A DNA stretch of 18,203 nt from Candidatus Rokuibacteriota bacterium (GTDB lineage: Bacteria; Methylomirabilota; Methylomirabilia; Rokubacteriales; CSP1-6). Below, in pieces: positions 8,532-17,681 of the stretch (the stretch's first letter is position 1; each line of letters begins with the position of its first letter). The translations under genes were made by a program, and so were the position numbers. Below the pieces are notes generated by a model. That model made no database searches and was not told the DNA's origin. It saw only the letters and a program-made list of their open reading frames with translations. The DNA lies in NCBI GenBank assembly GCA_003220195.1, contig QHRT01000008.1, positions 1 through 18,203 of the forward strand, read 5' to 3'.

Positions 8532-8537
8532 TACACT
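8532..8537 (+). promoter_or_regulatory. Possible -10 element for selC
   Basis: TACACT lies 31 nt before the tRNA-Sec 5' end, but no convincing -35 is found at 16-18 nt spacing. A small hairpin (8544-8548 with 8553-8557) follows in the leader. Weak evidence. Confidence 0.25.
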
Positions 8538-8568
8538 CGGGAGGCTCGATCGCGAGCGGTCGGGCACT

Positions 8569-8666
8569 GGAAGCGTCTAGGAACCCGGTGGGCCTCCCGG
8601 ACTTCAAATCCGGTGTCCGGCTCTAGACAAGCTGGAGGTGGGTTCGACTCCCACACGCTTCCGCCA
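8569..8666 (+). tRNA. selC: Selenocysteine tRNA (tRNA-Sec, anticodon TCA)
   Basis: The 98-nt unit, including an encoded CCA (8664-8666), folds as a tRNA-Sec. The acceptor stem is 8 bp (8569-8576 with 8655-8662). The anticodon stem CCGGA/TCCGG encloses CTTCAAA with TCA at 8604-8606. A long variable arm has a 6-bp stem (8617-8622 with 8630-8635). The 5-bp T stem (8638-8642 with 8650-8654) has loop TTCGACT, giving the bacterial 8+5 arrangement, and G8663 is the discriminator. The UCA anticodon reads UGA as selenocysteine with SerRS, SelA and SelB. selA and selB are downstream on the same strand. Confidence 0.97.
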
Positions 8667-8675
8667 CCGTTCACC

Positions 8676-9449
8676 ATGGCACAGCACGTACGACGCTCGG
8701 GTACAAGCCGGCCCTCGCACGCACGCGGATGGGTGATCGCTGCGGCCGTCTTCGCCGCGGTCACCGTTCTGGCCTTCACCGGCTACTTCGCCTACCGGGC
8801 GCAGGCCAGCCTGCCGGGGACGAAGCTTCCCGACCTCGGCAATCGCCACGTTCAGACGGTCGAGACTCCTCACGAGCCATACAACTCGGATCCTCCGACC
8901 TCTGGACCTCATCTTCCATACATCGCCCCCTGGGGCGAGCACACGCGGCCGATCCCGCGTGAGCTCCAGGTCCACAATCTCGAGGACGGTGGCGTGCTGA
9001 TCCAGTACAACTGCGAGTGTCCCGACCTCGTCGCCGAGCTTCGCCGCGCGGTCCAGACGTACGACACCCAGGTCATCCTGGCGCCCTATCCGACCATGAA
9101 GACGCGGATCGCGCTCACCGCGTGGACGCGCATCGACACGATGGACCGGTTCGACGGCTCGCGCATCCAGCGTTTCATCGAGTCATACCGACCGCGACCG
9201 GCGGGGCGGCCCGCCCCCTGGCGTTGTGGCGGCACGGCATCCGCGGCGCCCTGCTGGCCTTCGCGCTCGCGAGCACGAGCGGTTGCGCCGGACGCTACGT
9301 GTCACCCCTTCCGCCGCCGCCGTACCGCGCAGAAGTCAGCGCGACGTACGACGCGACGTGGCGAGCGCTGGTGCGAGCGCTCGCCATCCAGAACGTGCCG
9401 GTTCGCGCGGTCGCACGCGACTCCGGCGTCATCGCGTCCGACGACATGA
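8676..9449 (+). CDS. DUF3105-like single-pass membrane protein
   Basis: The protein has one membrane helix (about 19-39) and a periplasmic domain matching DUF3105. HVQTVETPHEPYNSDPPTSGPH spans about 58-79, and VHNLEDGGVLIQYNCECPDLVAEL about 99-122. A further block runs ILAPYPTMKTRIALTAWTRID to RFDGSRIQRFIESYR (171). The family has no established function. The ATG at 8676 lies only 9 nt after the CCA end of tRNA-Sec, without a Shine-Dalgarno sequence. The frame stays open to 9449 (257 aa). Residues after about 173 are low-complexity, Arg-rich and overlap the lipoprotein gene by over 200 nt, so the native C-terminus probably ended near 9195 and a stop was lost or a small indel is present. Confidence 0.8.
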   Translation: MAQHVRRSGTSRPSHARGWVIAAAVFAAVTVLAFTGYFAYRAQASLPGTKLPDLGNRHVQTVETPHEPYNSDPPTSGPHLPYIAPWGEHTRPIPRELQVHNLEDGGVLIQYNCECPDLVAELRRAVQTYDTQVILAPYPTMKTRIALTAWTRIDTMDRFDGSRIQRFIESYRPRPAGRPAPWRCGGTASAAPCWPSRSRARAVAPDATCHPFRRRRTAQKSARRTTRRGERWCERSPSRTCRFARSHATPASSRPTT

Positions 9450-9709
9450 TCTCGCCGATCGGGGTCTACGCCGACTGTGGTCGGGTGGGCGAAGAGCGCA
9501 TCGAGGGTGAGGCGCTCGTGTCCTACACCGTGTTCGCCTCCGCCCACGGCACGTCGACCGACATGCAAGTCAACTCCAAGATGCGGACCCAGGCGCACCG
9601 CCGGGGCGGGTCGGGCAAGCTCCGAGCCACCCCCGTCTACCAGTGCGCGTCGACCGGCCGGTTCGAGCTGAACCTGCTCGAGACCGTTCGGGAGCTCGTG
9701 AAGGAGTGA
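9224..9709 (+). CDS. Lipoprotein of unknown function
   Basis: About 161 aa from TTG 9224. There is a short Arg-containing N-terminus, a hydrophobic stretch (8-17) and a lipobox-like TSGC (C21), then YVSPLPPPPYRAEVSATYDATWRAL. The domain up to LNLLETVRELVKE has conserved-looking ISPIGVYADCG and a second Cys near the end (YQCAS). An outer-membrane-anchored periplasmic location is inferred from the lipobox. I do not recognise a family. The start is uncertain: TTG 9224 and CTG 9218 both give a signal peptide and neither has a clear ribosome site. The gene overlaps the out-of-family tail of the upstream DUF3105 ORF. Confidence 0.7.
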   Translation: MWRHGIRGALLAFALASTSGCAGRYVSPLPPPPYRAEVSATYDATWRALVRALAIQNVPVRAVARDSGVIASDDMISPIGVYADCGRVGEERIEGEALVSYTVFASAHGTSTDMQVNSKMRTQAHRRGGSGKLRATPVYQCASTGRFELNLLETVRELVKE

Positions 9710-9713
9710 GCGG

Positions 9714-10019
9714 GTGCCTTCCCGGTTAGCCGACTTGATCCGCCGCGCTCGACGCCTCGCCGCCGATCGCGACCGCATCGTGGAGAGCCTGTCCGAAGAC
9801 TGGCTCCGCGCTCTGCGCGGACAGGGACTCTCCCGTTCTGATCTGAACGAGCTCTGGGCCGCGCTGACCGAAGAGGCCGTCAGACGAGCGGGGCAGTCTC
9901 TCGAGGGCAAATGGAATCCCCAGGCCGTTCGCCAGGAAGCCGAAGACGTCATCGCACGGCTCCGCGCTCGTGTGGAAGCGGGACTCGGTGAGCCGGGCGC
10001 CACGGGCCGCGCCACGTGA
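9714..10019 (+). CDS. Small helical protein of unknown function, coupled to selA
   Basis: A 101-aa protein from GTG 9714, with AAGGAG at 9701-9706 (7 nt spacing) that overlaps the end of the lipoprotein gene. It is soluble, with no signal peptide or membrane segment. It is rich in Arg, Ala, Leu and Glu, with predicted amphipathic helices at about 2-34, 41-61 and 69-89. Its stop overlaps the selA start by four bases (GTGA), so the two are very likely co-translated. I recognise no family. A role tied to SelA or to the tRNA-Sec complex is possible only from context. Confidence 0.75.
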   Translation: MPSRLADLIRRARRLAADRDRIVESLSEDWLRALRGQGLSRSDLNELWAALTEEAVRRAGQSLEGKWNPQAVRQEAEDVIARLRARVEAGLGEPGATGRAT

Positions 10020-11422
10020 CCGTCGAGCGGGACGCTACGCTCCGCGCCCTGCCCTCCGTCGATCAGCTGCTGCGGACGCTCGTTGGACGGCCTGAGCTCT
10101 CGGGAATTCCGCGGGCGCGCTTGACCGAAACGGTCCGCGAGGTGGTCGGCGGTGAACGACGCCGCGCGCGCGAGGGCCGCGCGGCGACGGCCGACGCGGC
10201 CGTGCTCGCCTCCCGTGTCGTGGAGCACTTCTCCTCCGGCTCGCCGTTCTCGCTCAGGCCGGTCGTGAACGCGACCGGGGTCGTCCTGCACACGAATCTC
10301 GGCCGTGCGCTCCTCGGCCCAGAAGCCGTCGCGCGTCTGGCGGCGGTGGCCACCGCCTACTCGAACCTCGAGCTCGATCTCGCGACCAAGGAACGAGGCT
10401 CGCGCTACAGCCACGTCGCGCCGGTGCTCACGCGACTCACGGGAGCGGAGGCGGCGCTCGTGGTCAACAACAATGCGGCGGCGGTGCTGCTCGCGCTCGA
10501 GACACTCGCGCGCGGGAAGGAGGTCATCGTCTCGCGGGGGGAGCTGATCGAGATCGGCGGGGAGTTCCGGATCCCCGACATCCTGGCCCGTAGCGGCGCG
10601 CGGCTGCGCGAGGTCGGCACGACCAACCGCACGCATCCGCGGGACTACGCGAACGCGATCGGCCCCGAGACCGCGTTGCTCCTGAAGGTCCATACCTCGA
10701 ACTATCGCGTGGTCGGCTTCACCGCCGACGTCTCGTCGCGACAGCTGGTCGAGATCGGCCGCGAGCGCTCCATCCCGGTGATGGAAGATCTCGGCTCCGG
10801 ATCCCTGGTCGACCTGCGCCCCTTCGGCTTCCCGTACGAGCCGACCGTTCCCGAGGTGGTCACGAGCGGCGTCGACCTCGTCTCGTTCTCGGGCGACAAG
10901 CTGCTCGGTGGACCTCAGGCCGGCATTCTCGTCGGGCGCCGCGACATCGTCGCCCGGGTGCAACGAAACCCGCTCAACCGTGTGCTGCGCATCGACAAGC
11001 TGACGCTGGCGGCGCTCGAGGCGACGCTGCTGGCGTACGAATCCGGTGACGCGCTCGCGACTGTCCCGACGCTGGCGCGCTTGACGGAAGCTCTCGAGGC
11101 CGTGACCGCCCGCGCCCGCCGCGCGCTTGCTCGCCTCGATCCCGTCACCCGACGGCGCCTGGCAGCCGGCATCGTCAAGACGTCCGGTCAAGTCGGCGGT
11201 GGCGCGCTGCCGGTGGTCGAATTGCCGACCGCGGCGATCGCGATCGGCGCCACCGGCAGCGACGCACGGTCTCTCGATGCTGCGCTTCGGAACGGCGTGC
11301 CCCCGGTCATCGGCAGGATCGCTGACGATCGCCTGCTGCTGGATTTCCGCACGGTGCTGCCCGCGGACATCTTGCCGCTGACGCAGGCGCTGAAGGCGGC
11401 GGCGGCGCGGCTGCCGGAATGA
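10016..11422 (+). CDS. selA: L-seryl-tRNA(Sec) selenium transferase
   Basis: The 468-aa protein is a full-length SelA, a PLP enzyme that converts Ser-tRNA(Sec) to Sec-tRNA(Sec) with selenophosphate in a decameric complex. Visible features: an N-terminal tRNA-binding region with LPSVDQLL (12-19), RPVVNATGVVLHTNLGRALL (81-100), YSNLELDLATKERGSRYSH (115-133), VVNNNAAAVLLAL (149-161), SRGELIEIGGEFRIPDI (173-189) and VGTTNRTHPRDY (200-211). The PLP lysine is in SFSGDKLLGGPQAG (K295), and the C-terminus has PPVIGRIADDRLLLDFRTV. The GTG start overlaps the previous stop (GTGA). selB follows after 41 nt and selC lies upstream on the same strand. Confidence 0.97.
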   Translation: MTVERDATLRALPSVDQLLRTLVGRPELSGIPRARLTETVREVVGGERRRAREGRAATADAAVLASRVVEHFSSGSPFSLRPVVNATGVVLHTNLGRALLGPEAVARLAAVATAYSNLELDLATKERGSRYSHVAPVLTRLTGAEAALVVNNNAAAVLLALETLARGKEVIVSRGELIEIGGEFRIPDILARSGARLREVGTTNRTHPRDYANAIGPETALLLKVHTSNYRVVGFTADVSSRQLVEIGRERSIPVMEDLGSGSLVDLRPFGFPYEPTVPEVVTSGVDLVSFSGDKLLGGPQAGILVGRRDIVARVQRNPLNRVLRIDKLTLAALEATLLAYESGDALATVPTLARLTEALEAVTARARRALARLDPVTRRRLAAGIVKTSGQVGGGALPVVELPTAAIAIGATGSDARSLDAALRNGVPPVIGRIADDRLLLDFRTVLPADILPLTQALKAAAARLPE

Positions 11423-11463
11423 CCCGGCTCCTGATGGCGTCGTCCTGATCCCGTCTTGATCCG

Positions 11464-13377
<1,914 letters not shown>

Positions 13378-13404
13378 GGTGAAGCTCGCCGAAAGGAGTC
13401 ACGC

Positions 13405-13593
13405 ATGTTTGGTCTGGGCTATCAAGAACTTCTGATCATCCTGGTGATCGTGCTGGTCCTGTTCGGCGCGAATCGCCTTCCGGAGCTCGCCCGCTCGCTC
13501 GGCTCGAGCGTGAAGGAGTTCAAGAAGGGCGTGAACGAGGCGAAGGCCGAGGAGACGACGCCGGCGCACAAGGACGAGGAGAAGAAGGCGTAG
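13405..13593 (+). CDS. tatA: Twin-arginine translocase subunit TatA/TatE
   Basis: A 62-aa protein with a single N-terminal membrane helix (about 5-20), the FG hinge (FGANRLPELARSLG), an amphipathic helix and a Lys/Glu-rich acidic-basic tail, all typical of TatA. TatA oligomers form the passage for folded proteins bearing twin-arginine signals. An excellent AAAGGAG (13392-13398) lies 6 nt before the ATG. No tatB or tatC is adjacent. Tat substrates include molybdenum enzymes such as formate dehydrogenase, which makes its place after selB noteworthy but proves nothing. Its stop codon abuts the ROK reading frame. Confidence 0.93.
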   Translation: MFGLGYQELLIILVIVLVLFGANRLPELARSLGSSVKEFKKGVNEAKAEETTPAHKDEEKKA

Positions 13594-14555
13594 CTCTCCG
13601 CATCGGCGCCGACGTCGGTGGCACCCGGCTCCGCGTCGCGGTGGTGGCCGCCGACGGGCAACTCCTGTCCACGCGCGAAGTCGCCACGGACGCGCGGCGC
13701 GGTGCCGCGGCCGTCCTCGCGACTCTCGCGCAGACGATCGACTCGCTCCGCTCTTCCTCGCACCGCATCGCGACGATCGGCGTCGCCTGCGCTGGTCAGA
13801 TCATTCCCGGCCGTGGCGTCGTCGCTCAGGCCCCGAATCTCGGATGGACCGACGTCCCCCTCGGCGAAACGCTCGCCGGCCAGTTTTCCGTGCCCGTGAC
13901 GGTGGAAAACGACGTGCGCGCCGCGGCCTGGGGAGAATTCCGATTTGGAGCCGGTCGGGGGGCGCAGAACGTGATCGTCGTGTTCGTGGGAACCGGCCTC
14001 GGCTCGGGGATCGTGCTCGACGGTCGGTTGCTGCTCGGCGCCGGGAACGGAGCGGGCGAAGTCGGACACACGCAGGTCGTGCCGGATGGCTTGCCGTGCG
14101 GGTGTGGGCAGCGCGGGTGCCTCGAGCAGTACGTGGCGGGCAATGGTTACCAGCGTCGCCTCGCCGCGGCGCTGGCCGCCGGGATCCCGACACGGCTCGT
14201 CGATGTCGCAGGCCGTGACCCATCGCGTCTGACGGCGACCATGGTGTTCGACGCCGCCCGGGCCGGCGACGCGCTGGCCATGGAGATGTCGAACGACGCC
14301 AGAAGGTATCTCGCCATCGGGCTGGCGAACTACGTGACCGTGCTCAATCCCGAAGTCCTGATCCTCGGCGGAGGCGTCATCGAAGGCGTGCCCGCTCTCG
14401 TCGACGCGGTCTCGTCCGGCGTGCCGGCGCTGACGACTGTGCTGGCGCGACGGTCACTGCGCATCTCGCGCGCTCAGCTCGGCGACTGGAGCGGCGTCAT
14501 CGGCGCCGCTGATCTGGCGCACGAGCGCGCGAGCACGTCGGCCACGCCGTCGTAG
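13590..14555 (+). CDS. ROK family sugar kinase (glucokinase-like); start codon unresolved
   Basis: The reading frame encodes a full ROK protein. It begins with the ATP-phosphate motif LRIGADVGGTRLRVAVV right after the tatA stop. It then has the sugar-binding END (catalytic Asp about residue 108), VGTGLGSGIVLDG, EVGHTQV (His about 160) and the zinc motif PCGCGQRGCLEQY (Cys about 170, 172, 177), followed by LILGGGVIEGVP. Such kinases phosphorylate glucose or related sugars. The frame has no ATG, GTG or TTG between the tatA start and GTG 13641, yet 13641 would delete the DxGGT motif. GTA at 13590 sits where a GTG overlapping the tatA stop would be expected. The start given is the position of that GTA and is provisional. 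It may be a non-canonical start, a mutation or a sequence error. Confidence 0.85.
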   Translation, partial: VALRIGADVGGTRLRVAVVAADGQLLSTREVATDARRGAAAVLATLAQTIDSLRSSSHRIATIGVACAGQIIPGRGVVAQAPNLGWTDVPLGETLAGQFSVPVTVENDVRAAAWGEFRFGAGRGAQNVIVVFVGTGLGSGIVLDGRLLLGAGNGAGEVGHTQVVPDGLPCGCGQRGCLEQYVAGNGYQRRLAAALAAGIPTRLVDVAGRDPSRLTATMVFDAARAGDALAMEMSNDARRYLAIGLANYVTVLNPEVLILGGGVIEGVPALVDAVSSGVPALTTVLARRSLRISRAQLGDWSGVIGAADLAHERASTSATPS

Positions 14556-14602
14556 CCGGCCAACGGTCGGGGCGTCCGGCGCGGTATATACTCGTGGCCG
14601 CG

Positions 14603-16213
14603 ATGGAGCGGAAGGTCGACCGCTGGGACTGTCTCCTTGCGGTCGGGCTCTCGCTGCTCACGATCGTCTCCCGGCTCCCGTACCGCGCGCGGATGCTCTA
14701 CAACTGGGATGCGGTCCAGTTCGCGCTGGCGCTCCGCGAATACGACGTGGTGAAGCATCAACCCCATCCCCCGGGCTACGTGCTCTACGTCGGATTCGGA
14801 CGGCTGCTCCACGCCTGGCTCGACGATCCCGCGGCCGTGTACGTCGTGCTCGCCGTGCTCTTCAGCGGACTCACCACGTTCGTCGTCTATTTCCTCGGCC
14901 GCACGATGTACGACCGACCCACGGCGCTGGTCGCGACGACCCTGCTCCTGGGGAGCCCGCTCTTCTGGTTCTACGGCTCGGTCGGTCTCAGCTACGCGGG
15001 CGAGGCGCTGTTCGCGTCGACCGTGGCGTATTTCTGCTATCGCGCGTTCCACGGAGGCCGCACCGACGTCTGGCTCGCGTCGGGGTACCTGGGCCTCGCC
15101 GGCGGGATGCGGCAGTCGATCCTCGTGCTCTTGTTCCCGTTGTGGTTGCTCGCGGTCGCGGGAGGGTCACGGCGATTGCGCGTCGTCGCCGTCGGCGCGG
15201 GAATCGTCGCCGCGGCGGTGCTCACGTGGTTCGTGCCGATGATCTGGCTCACCGGCGGGCTGGGTCGCTACCTCGAGGCCTCGCGAGACCTCGCCGACAC
15301 GGTGGTGCGGCCGACGTCGATCGCGGCCGGAGCGTTCGAGGTGACGCTCCGCATGTCGCGCTACCTGCTCGAGTCCGTCCTCGTCGGGCTCGGGCCGCTC
15401 ACGCTCGCCGCCGTGCTCGTGCCGTGGTACGTGGGCCGCTTCGGCTGGACCGCGCGCGAGTGGTTCCTGCTCGCGTGGATCGTCCCGCCCGTGCTCGTCT
15501 ACACGCTGGTCCACTTCGGTCAGGCGGGCTACGTGCTGACGTTCCTGCCGGCCGTCGTGATTTTCCTGGCGCAGGTCGTGCTCGCGGCGCTGCGGGCGCT
15601 GCGCGCGCTGGCCGACCGTCCTCTCTGGCGCGGCGCGGCGGCTACCCTGCTGGTGACGGCGGTCATGCTCGTGAACGGCGCGTTCTTCGTCAGCGCACGC
15701 CCGTTGCCGCGGGATTTCGACACGCCGAAACGCGCCTGGCAGCGGACGATGCAGAACGACGCGTACGACTGGATCTGGAGTCGGACGGCGGCCGCCTTGC
15801 GCGAACACGAGGAGGTCGTGCGCACGTTCGTCGGGACGATTCGCGGACTCTATGACCCGCGCGAAACGGCGATCATCACGGAGCTGGGAAATCCCCGGTC
15901 CTATCCGTGGCTGCGGCACGCGATGTTCTACCTGCCCGAGTACTCGATCTACGAGCTGCAGGTGGGCGACATGCCGGCCGGATACTATGCGCCGCGCCAA
16001 TCCTCGGCGATGACGCGCTTTCCGGACAGCGAGGTCCACCTCGCTCCCGCGACGAAACGGCTCGTCTGGTTCGTCGATCACTGGAGCCCGACGTCGGAGC
16101 GGCCGGCCGGCCGCGACGAGATCGAGTTGCCGTACGGCCGCTTCCTCTACACGCTGCCGATCGACCGCCGCCCGGTCGCCTACGCGGGCTACACGCTCGT
16201 GCGTGACCGCTGA
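14603..16213 (+). CDS. GT-C fold polytopic membrane glycosyltransferase (family 39/ArnT-like)
   Basis: A 536-aa protein (539 if GTG 14594 is used) with roughly 10-12 membrane helices. A large first periplasmic loop begins YNWDAVQFALALREYD (D36, D48) and continues VKHQPHPPGYVLYVGFGRLL. This acidic loop after helix 1 is the hallmark of GT-C enzymes that use polyprenyl-phosphate sugars. A soluble C-terminal domain follows from about residue 370. The donor and acceptor are unknown; protein O-glycosylation or lipid/cell-surface glycan modification is inferred. TATACT at 14587-14592 looks like a -10 element, but no -35 matches and it lies too close to the start. The end overlaps the next gene by 11 nt. 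Confidence 0.82.
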   Translation: MERKVDRWDCLLAVGLSLLTIVSRLPYRARMLYNWDAVQFALALREYDVVKHQPHPPGYVLYVGFGRLLHAWLDDPAAVYVVLAVLFSGLTTFVVYFLGRTMYDRPTALVATTLLLGSPLFWFYGSVGLSYAGEALFASTVAYFCYRAFHGGRTDVWLASGYLGLAGGMRQSILVLLFPLWLLAVAGGSRRLRVVAVGAGIVAAAVLTWFVPMIWLTGGLGRYLEASRDLADTVVRPTSIAAGAFEVTLRMSRYLLESVLVGLGPLTLAAVLVPWYVGRFGWTAREWFLLAWIVPPVLVYTLVHFGQAGYVLTFLPAVVIFLAQVVLAALRALRALADRPLWRGAAATLLVTAVMLVNGAFFVSARPLPRDFDTPKRAWQRTMQNDAYDWIWSRTAAALREHEEVVRTFVGTIRGLYDPRETAIITELGNPRSYPWLRHAMFYLPEYSIYELQVGDMPAGYYAPRQSSAMTRFPDSEVHLAPATKRLVWFVDHWSPTSERPAGRDEIELPYGRFLYTLPIDRRPVAYAGYTLVRDR

Positions 16214-17675
16214 CCGTCGCGACGATCTCCTCGTCCTCCTGGCCGCCGCGCTGCCGCTGGCGGTGCTGCTGCTGCGCGAGCGGCTGATCGCCGGCTCCGC
16301 CGGCTTCCCGCTCGACGACTCCTGGATCCACCTTCACTTCGCGCGCAACATCGCCGAGGGCGCGGGGTTCTCGTACAACCCGCACCATCCGGTGGCCGGA
16401 TCGACCGCGCCATTGTGGACGCTTCTCCTGGGGGCGGCGGCGCGCCTGGCCGGCGCGTCGCTCTTGACCGCCAAAGTCGTCGGCGTCGCGACCACGATCT
16501 CGGCGGCGTTCCTCCTTCGTCGCGCCGCGCTCGCGTGGGGGCTCGACGGACCGGCCGCGCTCACCGTCGCCGTCCTCTTCCTCTGGGCCGGACCGGTCGC
16601 CTGGGGAGCCCTCTCCGGAATGGAAGTGTCCCTCGCCGCCTTGCTGGTGAGCGGCGCTCTGCTCGCGCAGGCACGCGATCGATCGGCGACCGTCGCGATT
16701 CTGCTCTCTCTCGCGGTCCTCGCACGTCCCGAGGCCGTGATCCTGATCCCGCTGTTCGTCCTGGCCGGTCCCATCACCGTCCGGCGTGTCGCGCTCTTCG
16801 CCGTCGTCGCGGCGGTGCTGCTCACGCCGTTCGTGCTGTTCAGTCTCGTCACTGTCGGATCGCCGATCCCGTCCACCGCGTCCGCCAAGATCGAAGGTGG
16901 ACTGGTGGGGTGGCTGCGCGGCGTGCACGAAGCCGCGTTCCGCACCTGGATCGCCCGGCCGCGAGAGTTCCTGGCGGCGTGGTTCTCGTGGCTGTTCCGG
17001 ACCCACTGGCTCTTGCCTCTTGCGGTCCTGCCCGGGGTCGTGCTCGTCTGGCGACGGAAAGGGTGGGCTCTCGCCGCGCCGGCCCTGGCGCTCATCGTGC
17101 ACCCGCTCGCGATGGCGTTGATCGCGCCGTATCGCGACCCCGGCTTCCAGGAAGGCCGCTACTCGATGCATCTGCTGCCGCTCGCTCTGCTCGTGCTCGC
17201 CGTCTCCGTCGCGCACGTCACGCCGGCGCGCCGGAGCGTTCTGCTGGCGGCGGCTCTGGCCGTCGCAGTTATCCTCCTCCCGCGAGCCTCGATCCAATAC
17301 GCGTGGGGTGTGCAGAACATCAACGCGATGCAGGTGCATCTCGGCCGCTGGCTCGCGACGCACGTGGCGCGGGATGCGCAGCTCGCCGTGAACGACATCG
17401 GCGCGATCGCGTACTTCTCGCGGCGACCGGTCATCGACCTGATGGGCCTGGTCACTCCCGAGATCCTTCCGTACCGACGCCGCGGGGAGCCCGGCGTCAT
17501 CGAATACGTGCAGGAGACGTGTCCGGATTATGTCGTCGTGTTTCCCGCGTGGTTTCCACAGTTGACCGCCCGCGACGACATGCTCGAGCCGATCTATCGC
17601 GTGCGACTCACCCGCAACGAAGTGTCGGGCGCGGACGAGATGGTCATCTATCGATTTCGACGGTGTGCGGTATGA
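16203..17675 (+). CDS. GT-C fold membrane glycosyltransferase, second copy type
   Basis: A 490-aa polytopic protein starting at GTG 16203 inside the preceding gene. After the first helix comes FPLDDSWIHLHFARNIAEGAGFSYNP (D38, D39). This DD-containing loop is typical of GT-C enzymes such as arabinofuranosyl- or mannosyltransferase-like proteins. The motif GALSGMEVSLAALL is also common in this group. About ten helices follow, then a C-terminal periplasmic part with LAVNDIGAIAYFSRRPVIDLMGLV. The sequence differs clearly from the upstream glycosyltransferase, so this is a pair of related folds and not a recent duplication. Substrate unknown. A ribosome site is not evident; translational coupling is likely. 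Confidence 0.85.
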   Translation: MTADRRDDLLVLLAAALPLAVLLLRERLIAGSAGFPLDDSWIHLHFARNIAEGAGFSYNPHHPVAGSTAPLWTLLLGAAARLAGASLLTAKVVGVATTISAAFLLRRAALAWGLDGPAALTVAVLFLWAGPVAWGALSGMEVSLAALLVSGALLAQARDRSATVAILLSLAVLARPEAVILIPLFVLAGPITVRRVALFAVVAAVLLTPFVLFSLVTVGSPIPSTASAKIEGGLVGWLRGVHEAAFRTWIARPREFLAAWFSWLFRTHWLLPLAVLPGVVLVWRRKGWALAAPALALIVHPLAMALIAPYRDPGFQEGRYSMHLLPLALLVLAVSVAHVTPARRSVLLAAALAVAVILLPRASIQYAWGVQNINAMQVHLGRWLATHVARDAQLAVNDIGAIAYFSRRPVIDLMGLVTPEILPYRRRGEPGVIEYVQETCPDYVVVFPAWFPQLTARDDMLEPIYRVRLTRNEVSGADEMVIYRFRRCAV

Positions 17676-17681
17676 TCACCC

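Noticed and set aside
14581..14592. TATACT before the first glycosyltransferase as a promoter
   Set aside because: No -35 match at 16-18 nt, and the start codon is only 1-10 nt downstream.
15876..17363. 495-codon minus-strand ORF opposite the glycosyltransferases
   Set aside because: Composition (Arg, Glu, Asp, His runs) is a mirror of the hydrophobic coding strand; no domain seen.
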